Positions 58,823 through 64,000 of a stretch of DNA of 64,000 bases are shown here, in pieces. A program made the translations under genes and the position numbers. Source of the DNA: Parasulfuritortus sp037439465 (GTDB lineage: Bacteria; Pseudomonadota; Gammaproteobacteria; Burkholderiales; Thiobacillaceae); contig JBBIVX010000003.1 in the NCBI GenBank assembly GCA_037439465.1, positions 90,947 to 154,946 of the forward strand, read 5' to 3'. Numbering within the stretch: position 1 is the first letter of the stretch; the number at the start of each line of letters is the position of its first letter. The notes beneath the pieces are model-generated. The model made no database searches. It worked only from the letters and a program-made list of their open reading frames with translations, and had not been told where the DNA came from.

Positions 58823-60049
58823 ATGCCGCCGGACGCCATCCATCCCGTCGAATCCCTGCCACCGGAATCGCTCGCCCGGCTGGTTGTGGTCCGCTGGTCG
58901 CTGCTGGCCATCGAATGCCTGGCCACGCTTGTGGCGCAATGGCTGGTGGCCCGCCTGCCCTGGGCGCCGATGCTGGCCATCATTGCCCTGCACGGTCTGC
59001 TCAACCTCACGGCGCGCCGCCGCACAGCCACCTGCACAGCGCATGAAGTCTTTCTCCAGCTTGCCACCGATGCCGCCGCCCTCGCCGCCCTCATCTATTT
59101 CAGCGGCGGCTATGCCAATCCCTTCATCTTTCTGCTGCTGCTGCCGCTGCTGCTCTGCGCCGTGACCCTGGGCAGGGCGCAGGCCTGGGCCATGGCGATC
59201 TGGGTGGCACTGCTCTATTCCCTGCTGGCGCGCCACTACCAACCCCTTGCCCTGACGGTGAGCGACCGGGCGGCGATTGACCTGCACCTCATCGGCATGT
59301 GGCTCAATTTTCTGCTCACCGCGCTGCTCGTGACGGCCTTCGTCGCCCGCCTCGCCGGCACCCTCAAGGCACGCGGCCAGGCCCTCGCCGAGGCGCGCGA
59401 GCGGGCCCTGCGCGACGAGCACCTGTTTGCACTGGGTATGCAGTCGGCGGCGGCGGCACACGATCTGGCGACTCCCCTCTCTGCCCTGATGATCACCTTG
59501 AGAGAGCTGCAACGGGAGTATGCCGGCGACGACGAGCTGGAACGCCCACTCACGCAAATGCGCACCCAGGCCGAGCGTCTGCGCGCCACCCTCGACCGGC
59601 TGGCGGTCTTTGCCCGGCCGGGCGAGCGACCGCGGCAGGCACTGGATGCCTGGGCGACGGAGGCCTTCGAACATTGGCGCCTGATGCGGCCACAGATCGA
59701 GGCCCGCCTCACACTCGCGGGTAGCCGCGCGGCGCCGACCATACTGGCCGACCCCATGCTGACCTCGCTGCTGGCGACCCTGCTAAATAATGCGGCCGAT
59801 GTCTCGCCGCACGATGTGGCACTCAACGTCGACTGGGATGGAGAAAGCGTCCGCCTCACGGTCGCCGACCGTGGACCCGGTCTTGCTGCCTACAGGCCGA
59901 AACCAGACGGCTGGGGCGTCGGTCTGCAGCTCGCCAGGGCGGCCCTGCAACGCCTGGGCGGACATCTGACCCAGTCAGCGCGCACAGGTGGCGGCCTGTC
60001 GGTGGTGGCCACCCTGCCACTGGCCACTCTGGCGCGGACGACGCCGTGA
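58823..60049 (+). CDS. regB: RegB/PrrB-like membrane sensor histidine kinase lacking the redox cysteine
   Basis: Global redox-type sensor kinase of 408 residues, with six membrane helices (about residues 18-175) holding the quinone-site motif GGYANPF (residues 95-101). The H-box AAAAHDLATPLSAL contains the phosphorylated His213. Rhodobacter RegB has a redox-active Cys exactly 40 residues after its His (His225, Cys265); here that position is Leu253 (QAERLRATL instead of QVERCREIL), and no other Cys is in the kinase core. The HATPase domain has LLATLLNNAADVS (N-box), DRGPGLA (G1) and a shortened GWGVGLQLARA (G2). It overlaps regA (GTGA). It probably controls respiratory or autotrophic genes, inferred from the family. 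Confidence 0.85.
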   Translation: MPPDAIHPVESLPPESLARLVVVRWSLLAIECLATLVAQWLVARLPWAPMLAIIALHGLLNLTARRRTATCTAHEVFLQLATDAAALAALIYFSGGYANPFIFLLLLPLLLCAVTLGRAQAWAMAIWVALLYSLLARHYQPLALTVSDRAAIDLHLIGMWLNFLLTALLVTAFVARLAGTLKARGQALAEARERALRDEHLFALGMQSAAAAHDLATPLSALMITLRELQREYAGDDELERPLTQMRTQAERLRATLDRLAVFARPGERPRQALDAWATEAFEHWRLMRPQIEARLTLAGSRAAPTILADPMLTSLLATLLNNAADVSPHDVALNVDWDGESVRLTVADRGPGLAAYRPKPDGWGVGLQLARAALQRLGGHLTQSARTGGGLSVVATLPLATLARTTP

Positions 60050-60585
60050 CGAGCCTGAGCCGGCATATCCTGCTGGTGGACGACGATGACGCCCTGACCG
60101 GCTCGCTTGCGCGCGCGCTCAGCCGGCGCGGCTACTGCGTCAGCGTGGCGACCGATCGCGACAGCGCCCTGGCCTGCGTTGCCGAGGCGCCGCCCGATGC
60201 CGCCGTGCTCGACCTCAAATTGGCCGAGGCCTCGGGGCTCAGCCTCATCGCGCCGCTAAAAGCCGCCAACCCGGCCATGCGCATCCTGCTGCTCACTGGT
60301 TATGCCAGCATCGCCACGGCCGTGGAGGCGATCAAACTGGGCGCCACTCACTATCTGCCCAAGCCGGCCGATACCGACGAAATACTTGCCGCCCTCGGCC
60401 GCGAGGCGGGCAGCGCACAGGCCGCCCCGCCGCCGACACCCATGTCGGTGGCTCGGGTGCAGTGGGAGCATATCCAAAAGGTGTTGGTGGAACAGGGCGG
60501 CAACATCTCCGCCACGGCGCGTGCCCTGAAGATGCACCGCCGGACCTTGCAGCGCAAGCTGCTGAAAAAGCCCGCAAAAGAGTAG
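60046..60585 (+). CDS. regA: RegA/PrrA-like response regulator
   Basis: Partner regulator of the RegB-like kinase, 179 residues. The receiver has the acidic triad DDDD at residues 12-15, phospho-Asp56 in AVLDLKL and Lys in YLPKPAD. A Pro-rich linker (about 123-132) leads to a Fis-type helix-turn-helix, VQWEHIQKVLVEQGGNISATARALKMHRRTLQRKL, almost identical to the RegA/PrrA/ActR consensus. Start GTG 60046 overlaps the regB stop. Convergent with hslV. Confidence 0.92.
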   Translation: MTSLSRHILLVDDDDALTGSLARALSRRGYCVSVATDRDSALACVAEAPPDAAVLDLKLAEASGLSLIAPLKAANPAMRILLLTGYASIATAVEAIKLGATHYLPKPADTDEILAALGREAGSAQAAPPPTPMSVARVQWEHIQKVLVEQGGNISATARALKMHRRTLQRKLLKKPAKE

Positions 60586-60621
60586 GCGGGCGAGGTTCCA
60601 ATACCCCGCGCCCTTGCCCAC

Positions 60622-61158
60622 TCACTCAAGGGTCTCGATTGTGAAATTCCGGTTGGTGTAGATGCAGATGTCACCAGCGATGCCCAGGGATTCGCGCACG
60701 ATGGTCTCGGGCGGGAGTTCGCTGTGTTCCAGGAGAGCGCGCGCTGCGGACTGGGCGTATGCGCCCCCGCTGCCTATGGCGGCAATGCCGTATTCCGGCT
60801 CCAGCACATCACCGGCGCCGGTGATGATCAGCGTGGTGCCGGCGTCGGCCACCACCAGCATCGCCTCCAGCCGGCGCAGTATGCGGTCGGTGCGCCAGTC
60901 CTTGGCCAGTTCGACGGCGCTCCTGAGGAGGTTGCCCTGATGCTTTTCCAACTTGGCCTCGAAGCGCTCGAAAAGGGTGAAGGCATCTGCTGTGCCGCCG
61001 GCGAAGCCGGCCAATATCTGCTCCTGATAGAGCCGGCGGACCTTGCGCGCCGTGGCCTTGATCACCACGTTGCCCAGGGTGACCTGACCGTCACCCCCCA
61101 TGGCGACCTGGCGCCCGCGCCGCACGGAGAGGATGGTGGTGCCACGCCATTGTTCCAT
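60622..61158 (-). CDS. hslV: ATP-dependent protease peptidase subunit HslV (ClpQ)
   Basis: Proteolytic core that forms a two-ring dodecamer and works with the unfoldase HslU. The 178-residue protein starts MEQWRGTTILSVRRG; after removal of the short propeptide the catalytic Thr (residue 7) becomes N-terminal, followed by GGDGQVTLG and the AGGTADAFTLFERFEAKLEKH core. The oxyanion region IGSGGAYAQSAARAL is present. The gene ends 37 bases before the convergent regA, so hslU, which normally follows at once, is not there. It lies directly downstream of the STAS-protein gene (1 base). Confidence 0.94.
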   Translation of the reverse strand: MEQWRGTTILSVRRGRQVAMGGDGQVTLGNVVIKATARKVRRLYQEQILAGFAGGTADAFTLFERFEAKLEKHQGNLLRSAVELAKDWRTDRILRRLEAMLVVADAGTTLIITGAGDVLEPEYGIAAIGSGGAYAQSAARALLEHSELPPETIVRESLGIAGDICIYTNRNFTIETLE

Positions 61159-61159
61159 G

Positions 61160-62314
61160 TCATTTCCTCACGCGCGTCAGAAGGCTGGCGTACTGGTTGG
61201 CCCCCACCATCCGCAACAGCAGGTTGACCATCTCGTTGCCCTCGCGCAGCACCACTTTTTTGCCCGCCTGGTTGAGGCCGATGAGCGTATCCATGAACAT
61301 CCCGACGATGGAGAAATCGAGGCGGGCGACCTGACCGAGATCGATCTCGACCTGGTCGAGCGGCTTGGCAAACTGGCGCAACGCCTCGAACACCCCGAGG
61401 CTGCCGGCACCGAGTACGCCACTGAGCGGGAAGACCTGACCTCTGGGGCATAGCGCCGCCTCGGCCGGCGGCGCGGCCTCGGCCAACGGCATGCGCGGCG
61501 GCGTATAGGAGGGCGGCGAGATTTCGAAGCTGACCGCAAAATCCACGGCGGCCGCCTCGAAGGCATCGGCTTTACCCAGGGTTTGCAGGACGAGCAACAG
61601 CAGCAGCCAGGCCGGCTCGCTCAGACGTCCGTCGGCGCGGAAAGCACCGAGCCGTACCAGAAAGGCCTCCCCCCCCACGATCCTGACACGTTTGCCCTGG
61701 GCCACCAGGCGCGACAGGGCGTCGAGCATGATGCGGGCATGGGCCTCGTTGGTTGGCACCGGCGTCTTGCTGAAATCCAGGGCCACCGTGTCGGTGGCGG
61801 CGCACTCCTCAAGGAAATGCTCCAGGCGCGCCTTGTCTTGCGGCGAGAGCGCCGCGCCAAAAGCGAATAGCGGTTCCCTGGCCGCCGCCTGGGTGACATC
61901 CTGCGCACTGATGCCGCGCCAGGCCGGCGGCGAGCGCTCGAAGCGGACGGCGAAATCCAGCGACAGGTCCTCAAACGGCTGCACCTGGCCGGTGGCTTCG
62001 TAAATGTCGAACAACATGCGCCATGGCAACAGATCCCGACTGTCAGGGTGGTTGAGCAGAAAGCGGTTGAGCGTGGTGGTGGCCTCACCGACCCGGCCAT
62101 TGGCGTAAAACATGACGGCCTGCTCCAGTTCTGCCGACAACTGGAGATCGCTTTCGTACACCTGGATGCCGCCCGCCTCGATCGCCTCCGCCTTCGGCGG
62201 TGCCGGCTTGGGCTCGGCTTTGGCCGGTGGTGGTGGCGCGTGCGTGGTGGCGCGCGGTTTGGCCGCTGTGGCCGGCTTGGCGGTGGCCTTGCCCTTGCGG
62301 AAGAAAGAGAACAT
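61160..62314 (-). CDS. Unknown cytosolic protein with two STAS-like domains and a basic/Pro-rich tail
   Basis: A 384-residue protein I cannot name. The first ~48 residues are Lys/Ala/Pro-rich and probably disordered. Residues about 50-150 are helical and include VMFYANGRVGEATTTLNRFLLNHPDSRDLLPWRMLFDIYEATG, which resembles a TPR/FimV-like segment. Residues about 165-225 (VALDFSKTPVPTNEAHARIMLDALSRL) and 310-384 (VEIDLGQVARLDFSIVGMFMDTLIGLNQAGKKVVLREGNEMVNLLLRMVG) look like STAS domains, used in anti-sigma antagonists and lipid/ABC systems. It is 1 base upstream of hslV on the same strand, so translation is coupled. Its role is unknown. Confidence 0.75.
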   Translation of the reverse strand: MFSFFRKGKATAKPATAAKPRATTHAPPPPAKAEPKPAPPKAEAIEAGGIQVYESDLQLSAELEQAVMFYANGRVGEATTTLNRFLLNHPDSRDLLPWRMLFDIYEATGQVQPFEDLSLDFAVRFERSPPAWRGISAQDVTQAAAREPLFAFGAALSPQDKARLEHFLEECAATDTVALDFSKTPVPTNEAHARIMLDALSRLVAQGKRVRIVGGEAFLVRLGAFRADGRLSEPAWLLLLLVLQTLGKADAFEAAAVDFAVSFEISPPSYTPPRMPLAEAAPPAEAALCPRGQVFPLSGVLGAGSLGVFEALRQFAKPLDQVEIDLGQVARLDFSIVGMFMDTLIGLNQAGKKVVLREGNEMVNLLLRMVGANQYASLLTRVRK

Positions 62315-62391
62315 TGGGGTAAAGTGTGCGCCGATGACTAGGCAGGCAGTTTACCGCACCCGCCCCCCCAAGCCCAGGGTGCGGCTTGTCA

Positions 62392-62616
62392 TCAGCGCGG
62401 CGGCACCGGGTCGTGACCGCCGGAGTTGTAGGGATGGCAACGACCGACACGGCGTAGTGCCAGCCAGGTGCCTTTCAGTGCCCCATGACGCGCCACCGCT
62501 TCACGTGCATATTCAGAGCAGGTCGGCGTGAAACGGCACTGGTTGCCGAAATAGGGTGACAGGGCGATCTGGTAAACGCGGATGGCGGCGATGAGCAGGC
62601 GCTGCGCCAGGTTCAC
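62392..62616 (-). CDS. yidD: Membrane protein insertion efficiency factor YidD
   Basis: Small amphipathic protein that aids YidC-dependent insertion. The 74-residue protein has the conserved VYQIALSPYFGNQCRFTPTCSEYAREAVARHGALKGTWLALRRVGRCHPYNSGGHDPVP sequence with the three conserved cysteines. The start is GTG 62616, which overlaps the stop of the upstream unknown gene (GTGA). Usually it is located between rnpA and yidC; here it is in a different neighbourhood and read on the same strand as the STAS-protein gene. Confidence 0.93.
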   Translation of the reverse strand: MNLAQRLLIAAIRVYQIALSPYFGNQCRFTPTCSEYAREAVARHGALKGTWLALRRVGRCHPYNSGGHDPVPPR

Positions 62617-63134
62617 GCGGCGGCTCCGTGCGGCCCGGTCGAAATGGCCGTCGCCACCTGCCGCCGCATGTAATCGGCGAATGCCGGATCCTCGCCGCGC
62701 AGCAGCTCGGGCAGGGCGGCGCGAAAATCGTCGCGAGCGCACCATTCCTGGATATAGTCGTCCCAGGTCTGCCAGAGACGGCGGCGCTGCCGGCTCATGC
62801 CCTCCTCGTACACCATCACGTAGGCGCGTTCGAAAATGGAGATGAGTATGCCGAACAGGGCGTGCCGACGTTCCTGCTGCTCGTCGGTGAGCGCGGCCGC
62901 CGGTTGACGGCGCAGCAGATTGAGGTCGGCGTTGGCGAGCACCAGCTTGAGGAAATCGGCATAGGTCTCTGCCAGGCGCTGATGCAGTTCGCCCTCCTCT
63001 GCCTGGCGCTGCCGCCGCTGCTCCCAAAGAAAAACCAGGATGGCGAAGGGCAAGCCCACCACCGTGACCACATAACTGATAAGTTCCCAGGTTTCGCGGA
63101 CAGACACGGTGCGCGCGCGAACACCGACGTTCAT
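62613..63134 (-). CDS. Unknown single-span membrane protein
   Basis: A 173-residue protein without a recognised family. One membrane helix lies near the N-terminus (about residues 18-36, WELISYVVTVVGLPFAILVFLW), followed by a long charged, helical cytosolic region with many Arg/Gln/Glu and aromatic residues (ERAYVMVYEEGMSRQRRRLWQTWDDYIQEW). No signal-cleavage motif, no metal or catalytic signature. Similar short N-terminal-anchor proteins with a DUF-type helical region occur widely in proteobacteria. Its stop overlaps the yidD start, so they are translated together. It starts 21 bases after dksA ends. Confidence 0.7.
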   Translation of the reverse strand: MNVGVRARTVSVRETWELISYVVTVVGLPFAILVFLWEQRRQRQAEEGELHQRLAETYADFLKLVLANADLNLLRRQPAAALTDEQQERRHALFGILISIFERAYVMVYEEGMSRQRRRLWQTWDDYIQEWCARDDFRAALPELLRGEDPAFADYMRRQVATAISTGPHGAAA

Positions 63135-63155
63135 GACGCCGGTGTCATGAGTGCG

Positions 63156-64000
63156 TTAATCGGCGTATAGCCTTTCGAGACGCTCATGCTTCTCCTGCGC
63201 CTCGATCGACAACTCGGCCGTCGGCCGCGCCAGCAGGCGGGGGATGCCAATAGGCTCGCCGGTCTCCAGACAGTAGCCATAATCACCGCTCTCGATACGG
63301 GCCAGCGCCGAGTCGATCTTCTTTAGCAGCTTGCGTTCACGATCGCGCACACGCTGTTCCAGCATGTTTTCTTCCTCCACCGTGGCGCGGTCGTTGGGGT
63401 CGGCGAACACCTCGTTTTCCTTTAGATGCTCGCCGGTCTCGCGTGCGTTAAGCAGGATATCGTCCTTCATGGTTTGCAAAAGATTGCGGAAGAACTCCAG
63501 CTGGGCGGCGTTCATGTAGTCCTTGTCTGACATCTTCAGTACTTCTGCCTCGGTCATTAGGCCGGTGACGGATTTCCTGGCGGCAGGCTTTTTGGCGGCG
63601 GTAGTCGCAGGCCTGGCCGGCTGAGTCTTGGCGATCGGGGTCTTGATAGAGGTGGCTTTGCTTGACATCTTGGTCTTAACGCTGGCCGGCACGGCCGGCT
63701 TGACATGGGGTTTGGGAACGGCGGCCGGCTTGGCTTTCACGCTGGGTTTTGCCTTCGCCCGGACTACGGCCCGCACGGGTTTCTGCTTGGCGAAGGATTT
63801 CTGCGTGGCCGCGGGCTTACTGGCGGCACTGGCCCTTGCAGGCGTTGTCTTGACCGCCGCTTTCCTGGCCACCGGCTTGGCCGCCGCTTTTACGGGCTTG
63901 GCCTTCGCCACGGGCTTCGCTGTCACGCCGGCTTTTGCCTTGGCCTTGACGGCGGTCTTGAGGCCTTTCTGCGTGGCCGCGGGCTTACTGGCGGCACTGG
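63156..64000 (-). CDS. dksA: RNA polymerase-binding factor DksA with long Lys/Ala/Pro N-terminal tail (5' end beyond window)
   Basis: ppGpp cofactor that enters the RNA polymerase secondary channel. The C-terminal ~145 residues match DksA: MTEAEVLKMSDKDYMNAAQLEFFRNLLQTMKDDILLNARETGEHLKEN coiled coil with an acidic tip (DPNDRATVEEE) and the zinc-finger region YGYCLETGEPIGIPRLLARPTAELS. Only the first of the four zinc cysteines remains (Cys, then Thr, Ser and Ala), the zinc-free pattern common in alpha- and betaproteobacteria. Upstream of it, over 110 residues of Lys/Ala/Pro/Thr repeats (KPAATQK, AKPVAK, KAAAK) resemble histone H1/AlgP-type tails. The frame stays open to the end of the window, so GTG 63926 is not necessarily the start and the true length is unknown. 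Confidence 0.88.
   Translation of the reverse strand, partial: SAASKPAATQKGLKTAVKAKAKAGVTAKPVAKAKPVKAAAKPVARKAAVKTTPARASAASKPAATQKSFAKQKPVRAVVRAKAKPSVKAKPAAVPKPHVKPAVPASVKTKMSSKATSIKTPIAKTQPARPATTAAKKPAARKSVTGLMTEAEVLKMSDKDYMNAAQLEFFRNLLQTMKDDILLNARETGEHLKENEVFADPNDRATVEEENMLEQRVRDRERKLLKKIDSALARIESGDYGYCLETGEPIGIPRLLARPTAELSIEAQEKHERLERLYAD

Noticed and set aside
63798..64000. CRISPR-like array
   Set aside because: The repeats are two copies 168 bases apart inside an open coding frame with Lys/Ala repeats; no spacers or cas genes.

Overview
The window is a gene-dense, high-GC stretch of ordinary chromosome, almost certainly from a betaproteobacterium. Pointers are a Calvin-type class II fructose-bisphosphate aldolase, the PF08886-type glutamate-cysteine ligase followed by gshB, SlmA, a groESL operon carrying both a sigma-32-like promoter and a CIRCE operator, a RegB/RegA-like pair, the miaB-ybeZ-ybeY-corC cluster and 6S RNA between zapA and the 5-formyl-THF cyclo-ligase gene. 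These families are frequent in autotrophic or sulfur/nitrogen-oxidising Nitrosomonadales-type bacteria, but the species cannot be fixed from sequence alone. I see no rRNA, CRISPR array, prophage, integrase or complete insertion sequence.

Layout. 1-6.4 kb: 3' part of fba, an inserted RND efflux pair (adaptor + pump), then purC. 6.4-12.8 kb: a Pho-box-controlled pstSCAB-phoU-phoB-phoR operon joined by start/stop overlaps. 12.8-18.1 kb (minus strand): gshA-gshB-apbE-dinB-rlmL. 18.2-22.0 kb: trmL and a 1119-residue VanZ/O-antigen-ligase-like membrane protein. 22.1-31.5 kb (minus): a small secreted protein, gpsA, secB, grxC, yibN, then a DUF2892 protein, RND pump, adaptor and TolC with an ArsR-family regulator. 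31.5-36.5 kb (plus): gpmI, envC, ctpA, moeB. 36.5-44.7 kb (minus): slmA, ygfZ, corC, ybeY, ybeZ, miaB, a tRNA-Met, gluQ, msbA. 44.7-46.0 kb (plus): a ZapB-like coiled coil, zapA, 6S RNA, fau. 46.0-47.4 kb (minus): two secreted repeat proteins, one extraordinarily methionine-rich. 47.5-56.0 kb (minus): livKHMGF, a cytochrome c, trxC, cbpM-cbpA, bioA. 56.0-60.6 kb: groES-groEL, a PCu(A)C copper chaperone (minus), regB-regA. 60.6-64 kb (minus): hslV, a STAS-domain protein, yidD, an unknown membrane protein, and dksA with a long histone-H1-like tail that runs off the window.

The most interesting points are: (1) a tripartite RND efflux operon whose ArsR regulator keeps the two cysteines, 66 residues apart, of the persulfide sensors SqrR/BigR, sitting beside a rhodanese, a glutaredoxin and a YgaP-like membrane protein, and inserted into the otherwise conserved yibN/gpmI junction; (2) adjacent secreted proteins built from 12-13-residue repeats, one about 21 percent Met; (3) a fusion of three VanZ-like modules with an O-antigen-ligase-like module; (4) a RegB-like kinase that has lost the redox cysteine; (5) a DksA with a repetitive Lys/Ala/Pro tail.
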